Origin: Cymbidium sinense | Taxonomy: Eukaryota; Streptophyta; Magnoliopsida; Asparagales; Orchidaceae | Reading direction: 5' to 3' | Length of the DNA: 64,000 bases | Assembly (NCBI GenBank): GCA_021442155.1 | Contig: CM038214.1 | Span: forward strand, 142,514,040 to 142,578,039 | In this document: one piece after another, positions 48,011 through 59,235 of the stretch | Layout of the letters: every line of letters starts with the position of its first letter | Numbering within the stretch: position 1 is the stretch's first letter | Notes under the pieces: model-generated | The model's database searches: none | What the model was told of the DNA's origin: nothing | What the model saw: only the letters and a program-made list of their open reading frames with translations | Program-made: the position numbers and the translations under genes

Positions 48011-51000
48011 ATTAAACTAAATAAAAATAAAATAAAATAAAATAAAATAAAATAAAATAAATAAAATTAATAAATATCTAAATAAACCTAAACCTACTGG
48101 TTTACTTAATTTAAAATAATTAAAATTTAAAAAAACCAACCCCTAACTAGGCCACCCTAAACCCTAAACCCTAAACACCCCAAACCATACCCTAAACCCT
48201 AAACCTCTGACCTAAACCCAAACCCTAACTATAACCACTAAACCCTACAAACTCCACCAAATGGTACACTGCCACAAACTTAAAAAAACCTAAAATAAAA
48301 TAAAATATTAAATAAATAAGAACTTAAACCTAAATAAAATAAAATAAAACCTAAAGTAAACCTACATAAACCCTAACCCTAACCTAAACCTAAAAATAAA
48401 ATAAATAAAATATAAAACTAAACAAATATATAAAAACCTAAACAAACTAAAAAAGAAAACCTAAAATATATTAAAACTAAACATAAATAAAATAAAATAA
48501 AAACTAAATATAAACATAAACTTAGAAATAAACCTAAAAAAGTATAAATAAACTTAAACCTAATGGTTACTTAATTTAAAAAAAAAAACCAAACCCAAAT
48601 TAAAACCAAAATCCTAAACTAACCCCAAAATAAACTCTAAACCCTATATAACCCTAAACCCAAAAAACCCAAAACCAAAACCTAAAAAAAGTAAATAAAA
48701 CCTAAAAATAAAATTAATAAAATACCTAAAAATAAAATAAAAAAAATAAAACCAAACTAAAACCTAAACCTAAACCTAAAATAAAATAAAATAAAATAAT
48801 AAAAATAAAATAAATAAAATAAATAAAAACTAAAACTAAAAAAATAAAATAAAGCAACAAATAAAAAAAACATAAATAAAATAAAACTAAACGTAAAAAT
48901 AAAATAAAAACTAAAATAAAACCTAAATAAATAAAAAAATAAATAAACCCTAAACTAAAATAAAGGAAAATAAACTAAACCTAACTAAAAGAAGCTAAAC
49001 TAAAATAAATAAAACCTAAACCTAAACTAAAACCAAACTAAATAAAATAAAAATAAATAAAAATAAACCTAAACTAAAATAAATAAACCTAAAAATACCT
49101 AAAATAAAACCTAAAACCTAAACTTAAAAATAAAATAAATACCAAGCTAAATGTAAAAATAAAAAAATAAAACCTAATTGAATAATAAAATAAAAATAAA
49201 CTAAACTAAAATAATAAACCTAAACCTAAACCTAAAAAATGTACTAAAATAGAAACCTAAACTAAATTAAATAAACCTAAAATAAATAAACTAAAATAAA
49301 TAAAAATAAAAAATAAACCTAAAAAAATAAAAAGTAAAATAAACTACATAAAACTAAACCTACGAGTTTACTTAATTATTTTTAGAAAAACCCCTAAACC
49401 TAAAACAAACCCTAAACCTTAAGCCTTAAACCTACAACTTTAATCCTATAACCCTAAACCCTAAAACCTAAAACCTAAACCAAAAGTACATAAACCTAAA
49501 ATAAAAAATAAACAAACCTAAGCATAAATAAAATAAAATATAATAAAATTAAAACTTACACTAAAACCTAAACCTAAACTTAAAAATAAATAAATAAAGA
49601 AAATAAACTAAAATAAAATAAACAAAACATAATCTAAACTAAAAATAAAAATAAAATAACTTAAAAATAAAACTATCTTAAAATAAAATAAAATAAACCT
49701 AAAATAAAATAAACTAAATAAAACCTAAACCTAAAATGAACTTAAAAAAACCTAAAATGATAAAAATAAACCCAAACTCATCTTAAAATAAAACTTAACC
49801 TAAATAAAATAAAATAAACAAAATAAAATAAACTAAACCTAAACTAAACTAAATAAAATAAACCTAAACTAAACCTAAAACTAAACCTAAACCATGAACT
49901 AAATAACATAAAATAAATAAAATAAACCTAAACCTAAACTAAAAATAAAACATAAAAATAAACCTAAACTTAAATCCTAAACCCTAAACCCTAAAAGCTA
50001 AAACTAAACCTAAACTAAATGAAACCTAAAAATAAAATAAATAAAAACTAAACCAAAATAAAATAAAAAAAAATAAAATATAATAAAACTCTAAACCTAG
50101 GCCAAAACCTAAAGAAAAAAACTAAACTAAAATTAAATAAATAAAACCTGAACTAAACTAAAAAAAACCTAAACCTAAACTCTAATCTAAAAAATGTAAA
50201 CCTAAAAACCTAAACCTAAACCAAACTAAATAAAATAAAATAAAATGAACCTAAACCTAAACTAAATAATACCTAAAATATACCTGAATGAAAGCTAAAA
50301 CCTAAAAATAAAAAAATAAAACAAAAAACTAAACCTAAACCTAAAATCAAAATAAAATCTACATATAAAAAATAAAATAAAAATAAAATTAAATGAAAAA
50401 ATAAACCTAATCCTAAACTTAAACTTAAAATAAACTAAAATAAATAAACCAAAAATAAATAAACTAAACTAAATAAAAATAAAAAAACCTAAATAAAAAT
50501 AAATAAAATATAAACTAAATAAATTAAATAAGTTTAAACCTACCAGTTTACTTAATTTAAAAAATAAAACAAAAAAAAAATAAAAACAAATGAATCTCCC
50601 TACCACTGACCTAGCCAATCTAAACCTAAATCCTAAATCCCAAACCCTAAACACACCTCTAAACTCTATAAACCAAGCCCATCTCCACACTAAACCTAAA
50701 CAGCCCCAAGACCCAACTACCAACCCTAAACCCTAAATCCTCACCTAAACTCTAAACCCTAAACCCCAAACCCTAAACCCTAAACCATAAACCCTACTAA
50801 ATATAAACATAAACTAAATTAAATAAATTAAATAACTAAAAACCTAAAATAAAATAAAATAAAATAAAACCTAAAAACTAAACTTAAACCTAAACCTAAA
50901 TAAAATAAAATAAAACTAAATTATAATAAAATACCTAAACTAAATAAAAATAGAAACCTAAATAAAATAAAACTAAACCTAAAATAAAATAAAATAAACC

Positions 51001-51627
51001 TAAAGATAAGATAAGATAAATTAAAAATAAAGCTAAAGCTAAACTAAACATAAAATAAAATAAAATAAACTAAACATGCTAAAATAAACTAAATTTAAAT
51101 AAATAAACCTAAGCTAAACCTAAAATACTAAACTAAACCTAAACCTAAATAAACCCTAAATATAATAAAATAAACTTAAAATTAAACTACTAAAATAAAT
51201 AAACTAAAGTAAACCTAAATCCTAAAACTACAAAAATAAAAAACCTAAACCTCAACCAAACAATAAAATAACCTAAACCTAAAATAAACTAAAATAAAAA
51301 AGAACTAAAATAAATAAACCTAAAATAAATAAACTAAACTAAATAAAAATAAAAATAAAACTAAATAAAAATAAAGAATAAAGTAAACTAAAATAAATAA
51401 AAAAATAAACTATATAAACTAAATAAACATAAACCTACTAGTTTACTTAATTTTAAAAAAATTAAATAAATTAAAAAAAAAATAAAATAAAATAACCACA
51501 AACACAAAGCCTAAACCCTAAAATACAAACCCCACTAAATAAATTAAACTAACCTTAAACTAACCCTAAGCCCCAAACCCTAAAATCTAAACTAGCCCTA
51601 GACCTTAAACTAACCCAAAACCCTAAG
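48011..51627 (-). repeat. Inverted telomere-like array with at least four reversed spacer motifs
   Basis: Reversed spacers (core CCTACTAGTTTACTTAATTT) are at 48091-48115, 48556-48580, 49359-49378, 50537-50560 and 51431-51455. Each lies between TAAAA-rich words on its left and CCCTAAA-rich or A-rich words on its right. The clearest CCCTAAA segments are at 48150-48250, 50640-50810 and 51510-51625. No coding content. Confidence 0.88.
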
Positions 51628-52078
51628 AATGGGCAGAACCTTAGTAGCAGGAACATCACCGACAGCTAGGCTCAGTCTAGATCTAGTGGTGGATGTGAAG
51701 GTAGAGGAAGCACTTATCACAGTGGTGGTGGGAGATCTGGAGGTACTGGTGGATATGGAGACGGTGGTCAGAGAAGTGGTGGTTTTGGAGGTGCGACAAG
51801 CGATGGAGGCTACAACTATGATGGTGGCGGAGGGAGAGATCAGGAATATCATGGATCTACTCGAGACAAGGGTTGTCTGATGGAGAAAGCGAAGAATAAT
51901 CGATCCAATCTAGTACTTATGGAATTGTGTCTTTATAGTGGTGATGGTTCTACTCTATGGGTGTTCATTTTATATCTATGTCATTGCCTGTGTCTTAGAA
52001 AACTTGGGGTGCTACTTGGTTGACGAAATAAAAAAGTAGAAATGTTGAATTTGAATTTGTTCTTTGTTAAAAAAAACC
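51628..52078 (+). pseudogene. GRP retrocopy 12 (plus strand)
   Basis: CCCTAAG then AATGGGCAG. It reads N-G-Q-N-L-S-S-R-N-I-T-D-S, TAG (the expected Gln 14), then A-Q-S-R-S-S-G-G and an open glycine-rich tail of about 65 codons (GGYGDGGQRSGGFGG, DGGYNYDGGGGRDQ). The C terminus is altered. The 3' UTR ends TTTGTTCTTTGTT plus A8, directly followed by CC(T)TAAACCCTAAA. Confidence 0.86.
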
Positions 52079-53132
52079 TTAAACCCTAAACCCTAAATCC
52101 TAAAGTAACCATGAACCCTAAACCCTAAGCCCTAAAAAGCTAAAAACCTAAACCTAACTAAATAAAACCTTAAAATAAATTAAATGAAAAAACCAATACC
52201 AAAATAAAATATAAACATAAACTAAAACCGAAACTTAAACCTAAACCAAAAAAGAAAATAAAACTAATAAATAAAAACTAAATTACAATAAAATAAATAA
52301 AAACCTAAACTAAACAAAAAAACATAAAAAAAACTGAATAAAAAAGAACTAAACCTAACATAAAAAATTAAACCTAAAATAAAATAAGATAATAACTAAA
52401 TAAACACCTAAATCTAAAAAATAAACCAAAAATAAATAATAAAATAAAACCTAAATCCTAAATAAAAAAACCTAAACCTAAAATAATAAAAATAAAATAA
52501 AAAATAAAATAAACCTAAACTAAAATAAATAAGCTAAATAAATAAACCAAAATAAAATAAACTAAACCTAAACCTTAAATTAAACTAAATAAAATAAAAT
52601 AAACTAAAATTAACCTAAACCTAAACTAAAAATAAAACCAAAAATAAACTTAAAATAAAAACTAAAACCTAAACCTAAAAAAAAAAAAAATATAAACCTA
52701 AGCTAAACCTAAAATAAAAAAAATAAAACCTAAGCTAATAAAATAAAATAAAACTTTGCTAAAAAAATAAACCTAAACCTAAAAATAAAATTAAATATAA
52801 AACCTAAACAAAAATAAATAAACTAAACTAAATTAAAAACATAAACTCAAATAAATAAAAAATAAACTAAATAAACTTAATCCTACTAGTTTACTTTATT
52901 AAAAAAAAACCTAAACCTATAATCCTAAACCATAAATCCTTAACTCTGAACCCTAAAACTAACCCTAAATCGTAAACCCTAAACCCTAAAACACTAAACC
53001 CTAAACCCCAAAATACTAAACCCACCCACAAACCCTAAATCTAACCCTAAACCCCAAACTCTAAACCCACAAACCCTAAACCTTAAACCCACAACCCTAA
53101 ACCCCAACCTAAATTATCCCTAAACCCTAATA
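52079..53132 (-). repeat. Inverted telomere-like array
   Basis: CCCTAAA words to about 52150, TAAAA/CTAAA words to 52875, a reversed spacer at 52879-52900, then CCCTAAA-rich sequence to 53132. No coding content. Confidence 0.88.
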
Positions 53133-53610
53133 ATGGGCAAAACCTTGATGATAGAACATCAGTCTAGGCTCTAGATCTAGCAGTGGAGGTGAAGGTAGTG
53201 GCAGTGGTTATCGTAATGGTTGTGGGGGATCTTGAGGTAGTGGTGGATATGGACGTGGTGGTGAATATGGAGGTGGTGGTCAAAGCAGTGGTGGTTATGG
53301 AGGTGGGAGAAACGTGGTTCTGGAGTGGTGGGAGATAGATCAAGGATATGATGGCAAATCCCTCTACATGAGTGGCGGGGGTGGTTCTGATGGGAACTGT
53401 AGAAATAAAAGAATGACCGATCTGATCTACAGCTTATGGAACAATGTCTTTACAGTAAAGATGGTTCTTATTAACCAGGGTTTTTGATTTACTCTATGGG
53501 TTCTAATTTTTTATTTATGTCATCGCTTGTCTCCTAGAAATAGGTGTGCTTTGGTTGATGAAATCAAAAAAAGAAATGTTGAATATGAATTTGTTCTCTG
53601 TTAAAAAAAA
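53133..53610 (+). pseudogene. GRP retrocopy 13 (plus strand)
   Basis: The 5' edge AATGGGCAAAACC follows CCCTAAT. The start is frameshifted and has a TAG. The tail is recognisable in a second frame (GGYGRGGEYGGGGQSSGGYG) and, after another shift, as GGGGSDGNCRN, with TGT at the expected Trp codon. The 3' UTR ends TTGTTCTCTGTT plus A8, followed at once by CCTTAAACCCTAAA. Confidence 0.84.
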
Positions 53611-53910
53611 CCTTAAACCCTAAACCTTAAACTAAAACTTAAACCCTAAACCCTAAACCCTAAACCCTAAATGTTAAAAACCCTAAACCTTAAACCCTAA
53701 ACCCTAAACCTTGAACCCTAAACTCTAAACCCTAAACCCTAAACCCTAAACCCTAAACCATAAAACTAAAAACTCTAAACCCTAAACCCAAAACCCTAAA
53801 TCCATAAACCCTAAACTCTAAAAAATACAACCCTAAACTCTAAACCATAATCCCAAAACCCTAAACCTTAAATTTAAATCTTAAAATAACCCTTAACCCT
53901 AAACCTTGAA
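53611..53910 (-). repeat. Interstitial telomere repeat at the right edge of the array
   Basis: CCCTAAA words, with about four clean units near 53722-53755 and many one-base variants. The array ends at about 53910 and does not resume, apart from a trace of CCTTAAACCCTAACC near 54023. Confidence 0.93.
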
Positions 53911-54040
53911 TAAAGATGTCATTAGGAGTAGACCTAAAAAATGAACTAATCCTAACATAGTTATGGTAGCTAAAGAAGATGTCTTCAGGAGACTTTCCCT
54001 TGATTATTAGAGATTTGAATACCTTAAACCCTAACCTTAA
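53911..54040. other. Short low-repeat boundary segment
   Basis: About 130 bases of mixed sequence between the telomere-like array and the AT-rich satellite. No frame, RNA gene or known element is recognised. Confidence 0.5.
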
Positions 54041-55500
54041 ATCATATTATATTTCCATATATTATAGTACAATGTAGCATCAGATATTTGAGCATGTATT
54101 GATGTGTTTTTAGATGTTATAAGATGTTTTGAAATGTTTATGGTATTGTGCCCTATAGTCTAAATTAATATAAATCATAAAAAAACCGATTAAATAAGTC
54201 AAATGATGAAATTTGTTAAATTTGAAGTGGGATTTAGGTTGTTATTCTAAAGCTATGCTATGCCACTTGTAGTGTAAAACGTAAGATTTTATGTTCAAAA
54301 TAAATATTATATGTTGTAGCATAGTATAACATCATATATTTTAATATATTGTTCAATGCATTTTAAATTCTTTTAGTATTTTATAATCATGCAGTCGAGC
54401 CTACACTATCATTATTTATAAAAATGTTGATTTAGACTTTAAAATGGTGGATTTTGGTCAAATTCATAATTGGTAGAGCATGGAATCATAGTATATTGTT
54501 TCAATTTAAAATATATAAGTGATACGACTAAAATATACAATTTTTTATTATTTAGACTAATTTTATGATTTTTTATCTTAAGCAATACCTTGTGATGTGA
54601 TATGCAATATAATATAACATAATATGTTATAGTGTATTATAATATAGGATGTCATAACATAGTGCAGCATCATGCATTATAGCATACTATTGTGTATTAC
54701 TACTTATGTTTAGCATATTTTAGTTTGTTATAGTATGATGTAGTAGAGTTTGTATTGGTATAATTTATAAAAATACTGATTTATAGGCTTAGATGATGGG
54801 ATTTGGCCAAATTGATGGTAAGCTTTAAGGAACATCATTGGGGTGTGCTATGGTGTGTCATTTAATCAAAAGAATAGAATTTTGCATCCAAAATAAATGT
54901 TGAATTTTCAACCAGATTTTATAATTTTTTTGCTTAAATTGATTCATTTTAAGGTGTAATGTAAGATAATATATTATATGAAAGCATATTAATATATAAT
55001 GTACATAATAATATAACTCCACATATATATGAATGTGGTGGTGCATTACTAAATGTTATTGTACATTTTATTATGTTTTACTTTTGTTATAAAACATTGG
55101 GTCAAAACTCACAAAAAAACTTAATTTGAAAGTGGGGATTGAAGAATTTGGCCAAATTCATGGCACATACTAAAAAGGAACACCTAAATTATCCTATTTT
55201 CTAATATTTCTAATAGAAAAATGACAATTTAACACCTAAAATGAACCTTAATCATATTTAAAAAAATATTTATTATTTGTTAATTTTAAGTGATTTTAAT
55301 GGGGTGTAATATTAGACAATATATTATATTATAGCAAATTATAGTATAACATCATATATTATAATATAATATAGTGTGTTAATTCACACTATAATATTTA
55401 TAGCATGATGTTGTATAGTTAGTTTGAGCTTGCACCATCACAAATCATAAAATGTTGATTACAATGTTAAGATGATGTAATTTGAGCAAATACATTGTTA
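54041..55500. repeat. AT-rich degenerate tandem satellite, ~340-bp period
   Basis: A landmark of the form AAAA(T)G/CTGATT followed by a TTTGG(C/T)CAAATTCAT-like block recurs at about 54181, 54421, 54769, 55113 and 55449. Intervals are 240, 348, 344 and 336 bases. A second landmark (GTGTAATGTAAGATAATATA-like) recurs at about 54595, 54954 and 55305. The copies are strongly diverged. No coding frame is supported. Confidence 0.7.
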
Positions 55501-56139
55501 TGATTTTGGTTGAAGTATTAAAGGTGTGAATAAGAGAAGAAATAAGACTTGATGAGAATTTCATGTCAAGAACATGGAGGGGGATCCGGTAAAGGAACAC
55601 ACATGCATTGGACATGACATGTGAGGGGTATATATCAAGGGCGTAGATGAAGAAAATTTGCTGGGGATAAGGTTTGAATTTGATTTGATTATATGATTTA
55701 TGGAATAAAGATCTACTGGGGATAAGAATCTATAATCCTCCAGGTATTAATATCAAATTGACTTTAATTTGATTTATTTTAATTGATGTGGATACATATC
55801 TGCTAGAGATATGGGCTCGAGTCTGTTGGGGATCAGGTATATGAACGTTCCACTAGGGAAGCAGGTTCGGGCTATCCGTTGGGGATTGGGATTTGAGTTT
55901 GATTTCATAGATTTATTTGGGAATGTATCCATTGGGGATAAGAGTTTGGTTGGATTTCTTTGATTTAGACTCTACTAGGGGAGTTAGTTTAATTTGGCTC
56001 ACAAGGAGGTTGATTTTGAATTTGATTTGTTTGCTTGACTTGTTTATATATGATTTGGGGCTCCACGAGGAGAAGGTGTGATTTAACTCACTAAGGAATG
56101 TCGATTGGGTTTAATTTAATCTGAGTTAATGTATGGATC
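55501..56139. repeat. Region with a dispersed TGGGGATAAG-like minisatellite word
   Basis: Words such as CTGGGGATAAG, TTGGGGATCAGG, TTGGGGATTGGG and TTGGGGATAAGAG occur about eight times between 55650 and 55990 at irregular spacing. Between them are TTTGAATTTGATTTG-like stretches. It lies downstream (minus strand) of the gypsy integrase and is probably part of that element's 3' non-coding region. Confidence 0.55.
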
Positions 56140-57880
56140 TGTCGGTGTATGATGGACCAAGAGAGATATCCACCTTGGCCTACCTCAAGTTTACAAATCC
56201 AAAGGGATACTCTACCAATTATGAGGTAGAGCTAGCCAATTAAAGGGGTTGCATTTTGATGTGTAATGACTGTGCTAAGAAGAAGGCATAGCAGACTTAC
56301 ATATTCTAAAGTGAGGAACAACCACTAGGGTGACATGTTGGATGCACAACAAATTGAACCTGACCTAGGGCAACTACTGAGTGAATGTCGTTGGGGACTT
56401 ATGTCAACTCAAAAGTAGTCAGGATTAATTTTATCTTAATTTCATGTGATTTGATATTGTTTGTTTGGTTTAGTTTGATTTCAAATTATTAGCATATCCG
56501 CTGGGGGTGTGAGCTCGGTCAAATTTGATTGATTTAATTTATGGACCATGTCGGTGTGCGATGGACCTACTAAGAAGAGACTATATAAACCTTGTCCTAT
56601 CTAAGATTTATAAATCCAAAGGAATAGTCTACTAGTTATGGGGTAGAGCTAGCTGACCTAAGGGGTTGCTTTTTGGTGTGCAACAGTTGTCCTAAGAAAA
56701 AGGTATAACAGACTTACATCTTCTAAAGCAGAGAATAACCGTTGGAGTGACCTATTGGTAGAACAACAAGTTGAACCTGACTTAGGGGAGACTACTGAGT
56801 GAATATCAGGGACTTATATCAACTCAAGAGTAGTCGGGATTCTATAGGGATTTTGGACAGCCTAAAGAAGATAGGATACTTGCATGGGAAAAGGTACCAC
56901 TAGGTGTCCTCCTAATCCCCAAGTGAATATATATTTTGTTTATATGTTTGTGTGGACCTGTTGGAGGGACCACACTAAGAAGGGATATGTCATCCTTGAC
57001 CTCTCATTTACTAGACCAAGGGAGAATTTGCATATCCACAGGATGAATTCTCTAACCATAGGGGTGGTTACTAGAAAAGGGGAACTATTCAATCCATTAG
57101 TAACCTAGGTAGTGTCTAAATGGGATTTGAAAGGACGTGATCCAAATATAGTGCCTATAGGGAAGGTGTTGCTAGGGGCATTATTTTGAGCTCTGGAAAA
57201 GAAATCTTGTAGGTGTACGTTGGCCAACTCAAGGAGAAAGCATAGCAGAATTACATCTGCCATGAATGGTGTATCATAAGGTGTGAGAACCAACCAACCT
57301 AAGGTGTATCTGTCAGCGTGAGTGGTGTATCCATAAGTATTGTGAGAACAAACCAACCTAAGGTGCTTGTCGGTGTGCAATGATCAATTTGGGAAGAAAG
57401 CATGTAGGCTTACAACTTTCCAAGCAGAACTGATCATTGTGATAGTCTATCATTGTCGGGATAGATGCTATCTGACCTAGAGCAACTATTAAGCAGGGAG
57501 ACCCGAGGAAGGACTAGACCTAAACTTGAAGTAGTCATGAGGGAAGGGGCCTCTAGGAAACTTATCCTAAACCTCAAATATGCTCTACCCAGTCAATGCA
57601 TGAAGGCTAATTCAAGAAGAAAGCATAGCAGACTCACATCCTCTTAAATGAAGCCAACATGAGGTATCTTATCAAATATGTAATAAAGCTTACCAAACTA
57701 ACAAGGCACTCATTGGTGTGCAGTGGATAACCAAGGAATGAAAGCATAGTAGACTTACATCCTCCAAAGCAAGAAGACCACTGGGGTGACACACTACTAG
57801 GGTAGCACATCAGCCTGACCTAGAGAATCTACTAAGTGAATGTCATTGGGGGTGTTATCTTAACTAAGAGTAGCCCGATA
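56140..57880. repeat. Tandem repeats of ~405 bp in the 3' region of the gypsy element
   Basis: Unit starts (TGTCGGTGT...GATGGACC) are at about 56140 and 56549, and a weaker third at about 56953. The first two align well by eye over some 300 bases, including GGTAGAGCTAGC, AGACTTACAT and TTGAACCTGAC blocks. More degraded pieces, each with an AGACTTACAT or GGCTTACA block, continue to 57880. A 66-base duplication lies inside at about 57255-57370. No coding frame is supported. Confidence 0.72.
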
Positions 57881-58379
57881 CAAAAGATATGTGTTTATTT
57901 TATATGTTTGTATATAGTTTATGTTTGTGTTGTGTTGATGAAGGGTAGGATGCCACTCAAGTTCCTTAAAACTACACTAAACTCATCGTGGTGGATTCAC
58001 AAACAAGAATACTTTCAACATGAAAGAGGTTGAATTCAAAATGGAATTTTCATTGATGATAATTATTTTGAAACATTATTTACACTACTTCTTTAAGTAG
58101 AGCCCATTGATTAGAAGAATTGGGTGCTCTCCCTTATAATTAATAAGCTGATAATATCCTCCTTGGTATGCTTCTTTATGGAAAAAGAGTCTTCCCAAGT
58201 GGGTTCAAACATGCTTCCCATCCTACGACGGGCAGCAATCAGTTTCCTTAGAACAGAAATAAGCTATCCTACTTGAAAAGCTCTAGGATGAGCCAACTTG
58301 TTGTGTGCTTGAATCATTTAAGTTTTCTATAACTCGATGTTTTGGCATGCCCACAGGCGTCTCTCCTTCAATCCTTCGA

Positions 58380-59180
58380 GCTCTTCTAACGACAACTTGG
58401 CATTCTACTTTATTATGATCTGGCTACCCACAACTATCTTTAGTGTTGGGAGTTGGACTTCTAATGGTAGAATGGCTCTAGACCCATACATTAAGGAGAA
58501 AGAAGTAGAGTTGGAGTTCTATATGTGGAGTGATAGGCCCACAAGGCTTCAACTAACTACTCATGCCACTATCGCTTGTTGATGTTGAGTGTCTTCTTTA
58601 GTATTTGTATGAGAGTTTTGTTGAAGGCTTTTGCTAAGCCATTTACACTCAAGTAGTTGATGGTAGAGTATCTTCAAAATATGCTGTGTCTCTGGGAAAA
58701 GTTGTTTATCTCGGTGCTCTTAAATGCAATACCAATATTAGTTATAATTCATCGAGGCACTCGAAACCTATATATGATATGGTTTCTATAAAATTAGAGC
58801 ACGTGCTAAACTGTGACTTATCTGAGGTAAATTATTAATGCCCATTTGGAAAAGTAGTCAGTAGCAGCTAAGATGAACTGATGACCCTTGCAAGAATGAG
58901 GATCAGTCGGACCCACTATGTTGGTACCCCAACACTCGAATGGCCGTGAGGTCAATGTAGGATGTAGAATGTTAGGTGGTTGGTTTTTACTACACCGTGT
59001 ATTTGACATTATTTGCATTGCCTAACTATATCCACATAATCTTTAATCATCGATGACAAGTAGTATCCTAGTCTCTTGATCTTGGCTTTCATCTTTGGAT
59101 CAGATTGGTTGGCTCCACATAATCTTGAGTGTACCTTGGTCATGATCTTATGGGCTTCGTGCATTTCTAAATAAAGATAT
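58380..59180 (-). pseudogene. Gypsy integrase remnant, all three catalytic acids lost
   Basis: Integrase joins the element cDNA to host DNA. The H/C-rich zinc-binding part is at about 59160-59000 (VHSRLCGANQSDPKMKAKIK, then a C-K-stop-C-Q). The core follows: RPFECWGTNIVGP, GHQFILAATDYFSKWA, IITNIGIAFKST, NGLAKAFNKTLIQILKKTL, LVEALWAYHSTYRTPT. The DDE positions read N (58920-58922), N (58737-58739) and K (58629-58631), where D, D and E are expected. Several stops are also present. Dead. Confidence 0.87.
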
Positions 59181-59235
59181 AATCGAAAGATCGCCCATAC
59201 AAGACACCATCCACAAGAGCATAAGAAAATGCTCT

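Noticed and set aside
6120..53910. A functional chromosome-end telomere
   Set aside because: The repeats are strongly degenerate, change strand, contain full LINEs and are flanked on both sides by other DNA, so this is an internal array.
56884..57108. Possible short genes at 56884-57108, 57105-57380 and 57465-57647
   Set aside because: They fall inside the diverged tandem repeats downstream of the gypsy integrase and the frames are not kept from unit to unit.
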